Shown piece after piece: positions 12,059-21,993 of a DNA stretch of 64,000 nt (position 1 is the first letter of the stretch; each line of letters begins with the position of its first letter). The translations under genes were made by a program, and so were the position numbers. A model generated the notes under the pieces. That model was not told the origin of the DNA. It ran no database searches and saw nothing but the letters and a program-made list of their open reading frames with translations. Origin of the DNA: Euclidia mi (Eukaryota; Arthropoda; Insecta; Lepidoptera; Erebidae); the NCBI GenBank assembly GCA_944739405.2, contig OX123186.2:35015551-35079550 (forward strand), given 5' to 3'.

Positions 12059-12227
12059 ACTGTCCCATTCCTGGGGACGGACATCTTCCTACTATGAGAA
12101 GGGTAAAGCTATAGTCCACCACGCTGGCCAAATGCAGTTTGGCAGACTTCACATGTCTTTCGAGAACATTAAGAATAACTCTCTGTCCTCTGACATGCAG
12201 GTTTCCTCACGATGTTATCCTTTGATT
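12059..12227 (-). mobile_element. SINE, 3' part (split copy)
   Basis: Reverse-orientation copy of the SINE at 41676-41975, with shared blocks such as GTCCACCACGCTGGCC, CATGTCTTTCGAGAAC and CCTCACGATGTTATCC. It is interrupted at 12227 and resumes at 12741. Confidence 0.75.
12200..12227 (+). repeat. 28-bp direct repeat, left copy
   Basis: Matches 12741-12768 with a single mismatch (TTTC versus TTTA near the start). It brackets the 513-bp insertion 12228-12740 and is probably a target duplication. Confidence 0.85.
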
Positions 12228-12740
12228 ATTATAATCATCGTCCCGAAAACTTTTATATCCTACCCTACAATGTACAATTGTATACTACCCAACAATAGTA
12301 GGTATTGCACTATGGGATAGGGTCGAACAGATCTTATTCTACGAAAAAGCGTATAATATATAATCAAATAAACGCACGATCGTTCTTTTTTTTTTAAATA
12401 TCTGCATTATGAGGTAGATTGATAGATCCGTACACGTTTTATCTGACGACAAATCTAATAAAATCTATCACTTATCATCTTACCCCACAATATTAACATT
12501 CGGGATAAATTTGTAACATGGGATAAAATCGAGCAAGAAATCTGACAAAAATATTATACTATAATATTTTAACGCGAAAAATCAAGTAAAATCTAGCGTA
12601 TTATTTTACGAAACATCTGCATTCTACCTTTCCCCTCAATACAAACATTGGGGCAACTTTACAACTTGGGGTAAAATCGAGCAAGAATACTTACAAAAAT
12701 ACTAAATATAATATTATTTAAATGCAAAAAATCAAATGCT
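12228..12740. repeat. 513-bp insertion with ~150-bp internal repeats
   Basis: Contains at least three diverged units keyed by GGGATAAAATCGAGCAAGAA (about 12512), GGGGTAAAATCGAGCAAGAA (about 12666) and a weaker GGGATAGGGTCG (about 12314). Each unit also has a CTACCC or CTTACCCC-like block and an ATC-AA-AAATC end. There is no coding potential. It splits a SINE and is bounded by 28-bp direct repeats. Confidence 0.7.
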
Positions 12741-12820
12741 GGTTTACTCACGATGTTATCCTTTGATTTATGATTTGAACCCGAGACTAGCAGTCTGCGG
12801 TCTCTCTACTAGGCTACCGA
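12741..12820 (-). mobile_element. SINE, 5' part (split copy)
   Basis: Continuation of the minus-strand SINE at 12059. The tRNA-like head with a degenerate B box (TTTGAACCCGAGACT) and the ATAGCCTAG-type A-box region read on the minus strand up to about 12820. Confidence 0.65.
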
Positions 12821-12879
12821 ATTAATTTTATTATGTTACTAAAATGTATAAATTGTTATCCTTCTGCTATTACAAACAC

Positions 12880-13030
12880 ATAATAAAGTGAGGATGCATG
12901 AACGTTTGTTACAATTCACGCTGAAACTACTAAGCGAATTTTAATGAAACTTTGCAGTAGGTAATAGCAAAATTTATCAGTGTTACTCTTTTGTTAACTT
13001 TTGACGCGATAGCGAGCTCAAACTAATCGA
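12880..13030 (+). mobile_element. Helitron-like remnant
   Basis: The block ACGCTGAAACTACTAAGCGAATTTTAATGAAACTTTGC resembles the internal part of the Helitron at 20736 (CGTAAAAACTACTGAGCGGA..). Neither end is preserved. Confidence 0.4.
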
Positions 13031-13714
13031 TTTCATATTCAAGAAAAGACCACAATACATTTCCAGTGCATAAAAGACGACTTATCTCATAAACAGTAGG
13101 TAAACTAATATTTTCTAAATTAATAACACTTTAATTCGTTCATCTGTAATTACTATACCATAATTACAGCAGTTATGACCGTAATGAGAATGAAATTTCA
13201 ATTTACGGATTGTAGTTATTTAAATACCCAAATGATTCGTGTGTAACAAACTGACTGATCGTTATTTAAATTAATTAATTAAGGTCGGATATAACATTTG
13301 CGGCGTGCCTTTGAATTACACAGGTATATCGATGCGAATTAAAATTAAGTTGAAAGAGATGATAATTAAAAAGTGAAATTGATTTTGACTTTTAAAAATG
13401 TTCCTCTCTAAAAATTTCTACAAGATTAAAATAATAAAAAAACTAATGTCTATCAACTGAGACAGGATTCAGAACATTTTCTTTTTCACTAGCGGTACCT
13501 ACCTAAATAAAATTAAGACGTCATGTATACTGAACAATAATAAAAAATAAAAACGAATTAGGCAATGTGTTTTAAGCATGGGCCTCTTAAAATATGCCGC
13601 CTTGCATTTAGTTGAGGGCTTAAAGTGTCTAAGAAAAAACAAAGCATGCGTGCTGTAGTCGATGTGCACGCATTCGCGACAGAAGTCAGTAATTAACTAA
13701 AATATTTGACTTAC

Positions 13715-13751
13715 TTGGACACGCCTCCGGTTTGACCACACCATCTCTAAC
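13715..13751 (-). pseudogene. Truncated type-C TIL exon
   Basis: On the minus strand the final ~12 codons of a type-C exon remain (DGVVKPEACP-like, compare CVKPEECP in exon 11776), followed by an intact donor GTAAGT at 13714-13709. The expected cysteine before VKPE is replaced by valine. Everything upstream of the exon's last fifth is missing: the sequence right of 13751 is unrelated. It marks the broken edge of module 3, whose D exon lies 33.8 kb away at 47511. Confidence 0.7.
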
Positions 13752-16244
13752 TTAGAAACTCTTAAACGCCGTGAACAGATAGCGAATACCTGCAGTCTAT
13801 ATCATGAGTTGGTTAGTAGTGAGCCTTATCATGTGTATTAGGGAGCCTGTTGTGACAATAGACCTGACCAGGGACGATACCATTATTATGACACCCAGCT
13901 TTTCAAGTCACAAAAAACTTAAACGCTATATTAAAGTTAATAAACTAATTAAAAGATATCATAAATCTATGAAGAAATATAGTTGAGTTCCCAATAAAAT
14001 TATACCAAATGCCTGAGTTATCAAAGTTGATTTACTGATAATAAAATTATAATTATAATTCGCCCACTTTTACCTGGGACCTGGGACCACCTCTGCCTAC
14101 CCGGGGATACATACGTGAGCCTATAAAAAAAATTAAAAAAAGATATAATTATAAACAAAGAAAGCAAACAATAAATTCCGTGTTCAAACTTCCTTGAAGC
14201 AATGCTTTCTCGTGGTTCAGGTAATGCAAATTGTTTAAAATACCTAGAAACTTATATGAGTAATAAAACGGTCTCAAGCAATGTATTAATAATTCAAGCA
14301 AAAAATGGCGCACAAAGTACTTTTAAAGCCACAAAGCTCCTTACATTTATGTTAAATTACAATCGAACATGTATAGAAAAAGAATTGAATTGATATAAGC
14401 ACTCAAAAAACCCGCAACCCTTACAAGAAACTATAAACATCAGGGAAACGGGATAAGAGGCTTTTGAGAAGAAATCCGATCGACGCTAAGAGTATATTAA
14501 GACAAATAGAAGGAATTGAGGGGAAGCTGTCTCTGGTTATAGTTTATCATCTATGGGAAGCTGTCTATGCCCAAAAATATTGCGTACTCGGATAACTTTT
14601 ACAATTTCATATTTGGAATTTCGTTCAGGAACTAATGGCATGTGGTGCGAAATTTGTTTCAAATTGTGTTCCAATTTTGAAGGATTTGAGAAATAGAATC
14701 TATTTTGTGACGTTTGCAGATTCTTTTCTATTTTGGATGTGGAAATCCTATCATAGAACACGAAATGTTTATTGATTAACATACTTATGAACAATTTGCA
14801 CGTTGGTAAAGGACAATGGCAGATCTCCATACATCAAAATGTCTGAAATTAAATTGAAGCGTACAGTAATAAAAAATGTATCAAAAAATTTGGCGTAAGT
14901 GACAGATTCTATAAATGATTCTATTTTCACTCAGGAAAGGTGGAAAAAGAAGATATCGGTGTTTGAATTTTTAGTTAAGAATGAACAATGTAGGTAAAAG
15001 GAAAGTTATAGTATGAAAGTTAAACAATGTAGGTGGTACGTTTGAATTTTCAAATGACATATGTCAGAATGACATCAAAACGCGTAAGTATTTTGTAGCA
15101 TCTAACTGTCACAGCCAAAGACAAAAGCAGAGCTGCACATTTTAAATCGATTTTATGTGAAATCGATACAACATTAAAACGATGCTGTGACGTTTTTATT
15201 TGATTTAAACGTTGTTTTGCTTCAAAAATATTAGCTTATTGATAGAATGTTGATTAAATATTAAATAACTGCATTTTAAACCAAACCAACTCTATAAAGG
15301 TCGATCGTATCGATTACTTATTTAATAATCGATACGGATATAGCACTCACGTCTATTCCTGTGACACCATTGTCTATGGCAACAATTAAGAATTCGTAAT
15401 CAATTGGATGTTTTTTATCATCATAAAGTAGTCCAGCTTTAACGAGACAAAGTGAAAATATTGAAAATCGTAGAAAAAAAAAATTGTTTTGTTAATATGA
15501 AGTTTGAGGTCGCCACAACAAACCCAGACTAAATTCTGCCATTGTTCTTTGTTTAATACTTATTTATTGGGACTTACAAAATAATCTTCTTAAATAAGTG
15601 CTTGGTGATTGCTTGTGCTTTGTGCACCAGTGGGCTATATTTTATTCACAGTGAATGTAAGTTTTTGATTTTGTTTTGCGTTTGCTTATACGGTCGCGTA
15701 ACCTCGAGATTGATTTTTGTTTTATTAATAAGTTGCAGTAACGATATACATTCCAGATTTGTTTGTGATGTTAGAGAAAACGTGTCCAAATACGGTACTT
15801 AATGGGATACTTTTTATCATCTCTGCATTGTAGCGTTGTGCCAGTTACGTCTGGAAGCTCGCACCTCTTGTCGTAATCCACAGACAAGATACAATACTCG
15901 ATTTTGTACAAACTGACTACCGTCTGACCTACGGGTCCTCTCGGGTCCAACGAAAGGTTTACATTTCCTAAAATTCTATTCAGTATATAATTATGATGGT
16001 TCTGAAATATTGACAACAAGACCAATTCAAACTTATAATATTCTAGAAAAACGAAAGATATAAAATCCTATGGAACAACAGCATTACACAAAAAATATTT
16101 TGAAAGTAAGAGTTCGTAGTAATTAGGGAAAAACCGCTATATTCTTACGTCAGCCCAAAATAAAAACCGGACTCCGTCCCAAAACATAAATATATAAAAA
16201 TAATTATATTATGTGAATTTAAAGAAACACCAATGGTCGAATCT
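13752..16244. other. Non-coding stretch with minor repeats
   Basis: Replaces the lost part of a TIL exon at its left edge. It holds a short SINE-tail fragment at 14063-14125 (CACCTCTGCCTACCCGGGGA), a small hairpin with 11-nt arms at 15306-15336 (CGTATCGATTA and its complement), and several short frames (13804-13986, 14202-14393, 14537-14830, 15602-15802) with no family signature. Confidence 0.45.
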
Positions 16245-16612
16245 TATATCAAGTTTAACCAGATATTACTTTTCCACTGAGCGACTGCCGTTTGACCTCC
16301 GCAACCCGAAAGAATAGCGATATTCCATAGCTTCGAACAGAGATTCTTAAAGGTAATGATTCCTCTTAACAACCTTCCTCGTGTCAAATATCTGGATAAC
16401 GTGGCGGGACAAATGGCGAAAGAAGCTTTCTGAAACACCAATTTCCTTCGATAAATTATCGCTTGCCCCCCCGCGCCTCGGAGTAAAATAGCATATAGCT
16501 TCCAAAAGTCCGTGCTATGGGTTTGTACCCTAAACCCTTGCCCAGCAATCTGTTGCTACTGTGCCAATACACTAACACGCTCAGTATCTCTACTAGGCTA
16601 TCGTTACCTCTA
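16245..16612 (-). mobile_element. SINE, minus-strand copy
   Basis: Reverse-complement relative of the SINEs at 7695 and 43792: AGCGACTGCCGTTTGACC, AGAATAGCGATATTCCATAG and the final CTCTACTAGGCTATCG. The centre is diverged. Confidence 0.6.
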
Positions 16613-17274
16613 AGATTAAACATCGCTATAACTAGATAATTATAATTACAATCAGTAACACCTTAAACAAAAATAGATATTCCTCGCCTCACACCTTTCA
16701 TAAAAATTGCTATAACTGTATTCCACACAAACACCTGTACCGAAACAAAATTACAAATTGTATCTAAATACAGTTTTCAGTTGCACCCACCTGGTCCGCT
16801 ACTTGAATTATGAATACTTTTTGTGAGCAACTCACGTATCAAAACATACAGCAGGTACAAAATTTTAGTTGCAATATCGCGTTGAATGTATTTCCTGGTG
16901 CATTTTTATGAGGAAAAACACGGAGTCCGCATGTGCTGCATACTGATAGAATGTTCAAGATACTTCAATATTACCGCTGGCGATAGTTTCTTTGGTTTAT
17001 ATTAGGAATAAAGGACGGTGCCTGCAGGTTATTGAGGAATACGCTTGGTCGGAAATTGTTCATTAGTATTTAGTTATGCAGCGCTTAATCTATTCTCTAT
17101 CTTATCATATTGTGGCATCGCCGATTGGTGAAAGAGTGATATATTATAAATATACGGTAATAAGCATGGCAGCTAGTAAAAGCCTTTAGAGCACGGTATT
17201 GCAAAATGTTGTACATACCTATATTTTACTGAACCTGGATACAATTCAATTCTAGATTTCTCTTAAAAAAACGT
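16613..17274. other. Non-coding sequence, nothing recognised
   Basis: No coding, RNA or repeat signal beyond simple AT-rich DNA. Confidence 0.5.
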
Positions 17275-17347
17275 GAGGCTTGTACTAAATTAATATCTGT
17301 GTGGTTCTGGTATTTGACCAGAACTGACATTAATTTAGTACAAAGCT
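17275..17347. repeat. Imperfect hairpin, ~30-bp arms
   Basis: GAGGCTTGTACTAAATTAAT pairs with ATTAATTTAGTACAAAGCTC, and an inner GGTTCTGG pairs with CCAGAAC. The loop is about 7 nt. Arms differ at several positions, so this is an older member of the palindrome class described in the findings. Confidence 0.75.
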
Positions 17348-17580
17348 CATACCGTTTAGCCATTAGCAGCTTTAGTCACATGATTTTGATCTTATGTTTG
17401 TCGAAAGATACTAATTTTTTTCAAGCTTATTAGGCAGAAGTTGTGCTATAATTCTTCACATTATACGCGATTTTTGTGCCACGGCTTTACGGTCGGTGCC
17501 GTTGGAAAAGTATGGATAGCTGATAATTTTGATAAATAAGTTTACGATTTAATGACATTTAATTTCTTTTAATCTTCCAG

Positions 17581-17750
17581 TGGCGTGCAAAGAAAATGAA
17601 ATAGACCTAGAAATGGACCGAAGAAATGTGAAGACCTAGGTCATCAGATACGCTGCGGGGGCGCTACGTCTCTTTGCAGACCGGAGTGCGTTTGCATAGA
17701 CGGCCATGTTAGAAACACAAATGGGACGTGTATACCGAAGACTGTTTGCC
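17581..17750 (+). pseudogene. Plus-strand TIL exon, frameshifted
   Basis: Acceptor CTTCCAG ends at 17580 and donor GTGAGT starts at 17751. The 170-nt length is incompatible with the phase 1-1 structure of other TIL exons (expected 3n). The first third reads ACKENEIDLEMDRR and then hits a stop; the last two thirds read, in another frame, KCEDLGHQIRCGG and CVCIDGHVRNTNGTC to a closing cysteine. The expected second and third cysteines are absent around the frame change. Either a pseudo-exon or an assembly error. It is on the strand opposite to the main array, with the intact exon 19225-19407 next in line. Confidence 0.7.
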
Positions 17751-18959
17751 GTGAGTTTTTCTTTTCATTGTATTTGGTGACGTATAAGCTAGAAGTTCGT
17801 GATATACTTTGGGTTGAGTTAGCTGATGGCTAATCCTTTAATTAACGTATTAACAATAATTTGTTTAGAATCAATAATGGCAAAATTAACCTCAAAACAA
17901 GCTTTACACGTCACTATAGGATTATTTAGCAACAACAAAGCAATATTACCCATTCAGAGCTTAGATGGTTTAGTTGATGTAGTGGCAAGGAACAAACGTT
18001 GTTTTCGAGTCGTCTGCAAAATTCCTACTTCAGGTTCGAGTTTTAAATTTTAAATTTAAATTTAAAATATATCATAGATATCCCTTCATTGTCTTTTTTT
18101 TTGAGAAATTTGTATTAAAAACATTTTTTAGTGTTAAAATAGATCAATATGTTCTATGAAATAGATCATACACAAATGTGTCGCAAGAGCCTATTCACTA
18201 TCTACTGATAAACTGAAGTGTTACCGGAAAAGTAATGATTGACTTACTTCTATATAATTATATTGAAATAATGTATCATAAATTTTATTTATGACCCACA
18301 ATGTCTGCCACAACACACCTAACCGAAAGCTTACAAAATATTCCATATCATGATAATTTAAAATATTCATAAGTCACATGTACATTGACCCTATAAAACA
18401 TCCTAACTCTATTAAACTTATTTCGAGAATCTCCTTTATCAGTTGAGAAGAACACGAAACGACAATACTCAATAGGAATCGTGATGTAGAATACAAATGG
18501 AACAGTGCTAGGTAGGATAAGTTTGTTATTTGAAGTCTCACAAAGTCGGTAAGAAGTAAGAACCGAGTCAAGTTTGCGGTCTGCGGTGCGGGTATTACAT
18601 AGATGTTCTGAAAGTACCTACGAGAGATGTAGCCTTCAACGTAATAAGGTATATTTTCGTTTGAACAAGATAGAATGGTGTCAGAATCCTGAACATGATT
18701 AATGATAGTTCTAGATATAATTTCGGTTTTTCCGTTCCAGAATTTCCCAGGATGTTTATTATGTAGATTAGGGACAGCTGGGATATTAGAGGTGGATTTG
18801 GAGGCTATTTTATCCTTCGCACGCAAACTACTTAATGGATAATATGTTCTGGCTATACATCGAATTTTTCATAAGGCCCATTTTTATTGGTTAATCAGGC
18901 CCAGATTTTGAATGCAATACAAGGGTGATGTCTGAAGTAGGTATATATTCGGGGAGAAA
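17751..18959. other. Intron of plus-strand TIL gene; unknown frame
   Basis: Holds a (TTTAAA)n-like stretch at 18043-18066 and a 150-codon minus-strand frame at 18374-18826 that matches no family I know. The frame shows no splice-linked neighbour and could be fortuitous or a transposon scrap. Confidence 0.4.
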
Positions 18960-19108
18960 TCCATACTAATATTATAAATGTGGAAGTGAGTGTTTGTCCT
19001 TTTGTCCGTCGTCATGATACTATTTTTATATGTGGAAATTGTATGTGGGGATAGTCAAGAGGCTGGAGAATGTTATAGTCGACTCAGGCGGAGCCGCGAG
19101 TGAAGTAT
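18960..19108 (+). mobile_element. Mini-Helitron remnant
   Basis: Starts TCCATACTAATATTATAAAT after an A, as in the Helitron at 20736, continues GTGAGTGTTTGTCC, and ends near GGCGGAGCCGCGAGTGAAG, a decayed form of the GAAGCCGCGGGCGAAAGCTAG terminus. The CTAG end itself is lost. Confidence 0.55.
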
Positions 19109-19224
19109 ATTATTTTCGTAAGCCGATAAAGATTGGTTGCGGAGCAATGTAGGTCCTGCATAGAGTTTCACACTATGAAATAAATACTATGAGTATTTTT
19201 ACTGATGTGTCCAACAATTTGCAG

Positions 19225-19407
19225 CAAGCTGTGGAGGAGACCACAACGCTACGACTGGTTGCGGAAATCATTGTGGCAACTCGTGTTCGGACTTCAAGGA
19301 CGTGAACAAGACTTGTCTAAGTGGTTGTCGATACAACAGCTGCAACTGTAAGACCGGCTATGTATTCCTCGAAGGACTGAACAAATGTATTCTACCTGAG
19401 GATTGTT
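19225..19407 (+). CDS. Plus-strand TIL-domain exon, intact
   Basis: Acceptor TTTGCAG ends at 19224 and donor GTAAGT starts at 19408. The 183-nt phase 1-1 exon codes about 60 residues with ten cysteines: opening SCGGDHNATTGCGNHCGNSC, then CNCKTGYVFLEG and closing CILPEDC. The loop between cysteines 5 and 6 is CLSGC. It resembles type C in spacing but is clearly diverged from all minus-strand copies. Its upstream partner 17581-17750 is frameshifted. I could not find a signal-peptide exon or a terminal exon on this strand, so the gene is incomplete as seen. Confidence 0.82.
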
Positions 19408-19989
19408 GTAAGTACTTTTATTTTTAATGTTAATACTTTGTATGTTATAGTCTTGAACATAAAATTTAAGTACTTAATAGTCAGGCACTTTTGCTGTCTT
19501 CGAGCAGTATCAGTTTGTTACGTAAGGCTCGCTTGCTATCAGATGCGTACTTCATAGACAAATGAAGCAAGGCAAGTCACACAAAACCCTTTTCTTCGTT
19601 TTCAAGGCTATACTCACTAAAATCGGTCATACCAAATAATATACAAAAAAAATAATGGTAGAAATTGAAGTGTGGCAAGGCACATGCTTTGCAAATTATA
19701 AACATTTTAGATTAAAGCACTAACAAAAAATACGAGTAGACTTACTTACTCGATGTATTTCCCGCTTTTTACGCTATCAATTTACCCGATGCCCGTGCCA
19801 ATTTATTTATTATACCAAAAGAAGGACGTAAAATATGTAGGTAGAATACATTAGCGGCTCGAATTGATTTGTTTATTTTTACATAATGTCTACGTAATTT
19901 CCATTAGATGTAAATATAGCAAGACGAAAGATGACGTTTTAATAAAATTTGTGTATTTTAAGATTATTGTATAGCAGTGACTTCAGAAT
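19408..19989. other. Non-coding sequence after plus-strand TIL exon
   Basis: No further cysteine-rich exon with splice sites was recognised and no repeat signature was found. Confidence 0.45.
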
Positions 19990-20490
19990 GCACGGTTGGC
20001 GTTGTGGTTTAAGTGGCTACCTCGCCGCTTGGTACTGCGCTGAGTGTTGTGGGTTCGATCCCCACACGAGACAACACTTTGTGTGATCTACAAATTGTTG
20101 TTTCGAGTCTGGGTGTACTTTGTGTCCGTTAGTTGTACGTTTGTAAAGTACCCCGCGACACATGATTTATTCCTAGTGCGGGAGTTGTCATTAAAAAAAT
20201 TGGTTGCCTGTAAAGTCGGTATACGGGCGAAAGTTTTACGTGACAACGACTTTGAGTGGTAAAATAATTTTAATGTGAATATTCATTCGTATAGTAGGAA
20301 GAAGGATGAAAGACGCGTGCCTTTCACTTTTTATGTCTGTCTCTCTCGCTCTTAGGCGGGACGCGTGCCTCTCACTCGCTCTCATTGTGAGCGCATAACG
20401 TGAGCGGAGCGTAACGCAGTTTCTTGAAGTGTCACCCGGCAAACCAATTTATAAGACGTTGTCACGTCAAAAATATAAATAAATAAATAG
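19990..20490 (+). mobile_element. tRNA-derived SINE with (AAAT)n tail
   Basis: The head has an A-box-like TGGTTTAAGTGG and a B box GGTTCGATCCC at about 20051. The body has the block GTAAAGTCGGTATACGGGCG and a GAAGAAGGATGA region, then GCGCATAACGTGAGCGGAGC, ending in AAATAAATAAATAG. The tail type differs from the CCTCTGCCTACCCC SINEs, so this is a separate family with a different LINE partner. Confidence 0.65.
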
Positions 20491-20735
20491 AATGCATTAC
20501 ACCGAACAGCTTATTGGATTTATCTCTGGACAAAACTTGCGTGATGTTCCAATTCTAATGTTTCAAGTATCATGGCATTTCTATGTTGTAAAAACAGAAT
20601 TTGGCGGCAAATATCATAATCATTAATTTGCCATAAACTACGTGCTAGTTTCAAAGTTATACTACTTTTTTCCAAGAATCACGGGGTTAAACAAAATTTA
20701 ACGCTGCTGGCAAATGATTACGGATCACTGTCCTA

Positions 20736-21993
20736 TCCTTCTAATATTATAAATGTGAAAGTTTGTGAAGATGTATGTATGGATGGATGTTTGTTACTCT
20801 TTCACGTAAAAACTACTGAGCGGATTTGGATGAAACTTTACAGTAATATAGTTTATACACCAGAATAACACATAGGCTACAATTTACAAAGATTTTATTT
20901 TATTTTATAATGTTGCCATATTATAAAGAAAAGTATCAACTAAGTCGGCAAAAATCCTGAGCTTTGAAAGCTATCTTCGCGTGCGTTGTCTAAACCGTGA
21001 AAGTTACTTGAAGATAATGTAAGTGATAATGTTTATCTTAAAAAGTTCTATACAAAAGTCCGCGGCAGCATTTATTTATTTGTTTAATTGTTAGTTTGGG
21101 TCAATTTTAGTAATTGGAATTTTACCCTCTTCCTGATAACAGATTGATCTGATATTTGGTATACACTCTTAATCTTGATGACAATATAAGATAATATTTA
21201 AATGATTGTAAATCCAAGATGGTCGCCGCTACAAAATGGCGGATTACTTATTTTCCACAAATACCTCAATAAGAGTATCAAATGAAAGGGCTTGATTGGT
21301 AAAATAGGGCTCACTATGAAAAATCCAAGATGGCTGTCGCCACAAAATGGCGGATTACATATTTTCCACAAATACTTCAATATGGGTATCAAATGAAAGG
21401 GCTTGATTGGTAGAATATAGCTCACTATGAAAAATCCAAGATGGCCGCCGCGACAAAATGGCGGATTACCTATTTTCCACAAATATGTACCTCAATATGG
21501 ATATCGAATGACAGGGCTTGATTGGTAGAAAAAGGCTCACTATGAAAATACAATGAGAAGTATCTACTAACAACAAAACTAAAAACTTGAAACTAAAATA
21601 AACTAAGCAAAATATATTTTAATTTTGGCGTATCCAGAGTAAGCATTATGATAGAAATTTCACTATTAGTTGGCGCGCTTAAGCACAGCGGAGGGACGGT
21701 CTGATATGTACTTTGTGGTAAAGCTTTCAGTTTTTATTTTTGCTGCTGTTATATTCAGTAGGTATATAAGCTCTTCATATCTTCAATAACATACCTGCAT
21801 ACTAATCTTTACCTGAAGTTTGATGATTACGAAAACAAAAGCAAGTTTTAAGTATTATCTGTTAATATACTACACGGCTAATCTGCAGAGCCGTTTGTGA
21901 TGAAATTTGACATGAATAGTCTGAAACCCGGGGAAGTACATAGGCTACTCTTTATTAAAATTTCATGCTGGCGAAGCCGCGGGCGAAAGCTAG
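20736..21993 (+). mobile_element. Non-autonomous Helitron
   Basis: Begins TCCTTCTAATATTATAAATG after an A at 20735 and ends GCGAAAGCTAG at 21993 followed by T, the A|T insertion and 5'-TC..CTAG-3' structure of Helitrons. A GC-rich hairpin region (GCGAAGCCGCGGGCGAAAGC) precedes the end. It codes no Rep/helicase. The interior carries a threefold tandem array at 21207-21545. Confidence 0.8.
21207..21545 (+). repeat. Tandem array, ~111-bp unit with CCAAGATGGC
   Basis: Three units start at about 21213, 21324 and 21435 (TCCAAGATGG). Each contains ACAAAATGGCGGATTAC, TATTTTCCACAAATA and ATCAAATGAAAGGGCTTGAT. A minus-strand frame through the array is repetitive translation of the unit, not a gene. 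The unit motif is shared with the array at 26165. Confidence 0.9.

Noticed and set aside
15602..15802. Plus-strand hydrophobic frame as the signal-peptide exon of the plus-strand TIL gene
   Set aside because: There is no in-frame ATG before the hydrophobic part and no phase-1 donor that can be preferred; linkage to 17581 is not supported.
18374..18826. 150-codon minus-strand frame as a possible gene
   Set aside because: No recognisable domain, no linked splice sites and no codon pattern that distinguishes it from chance in AT-rich DNA; mentioned only in the intron entry.
19990..20080. tRNA gene from A and B boxes
   Set aside because: The acceptor stem does not pair and the head is followed by a SINE body and (AAAT)n tail; the same holds for the heads at 41676, 43797, 44705, 50066 and 63797.
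21198..21482. Minus-strand frame with threefold repeated NPPFC..HLGFFIV
   Set aside because: Same reason: it is the 111-bp tandem array read as protein.
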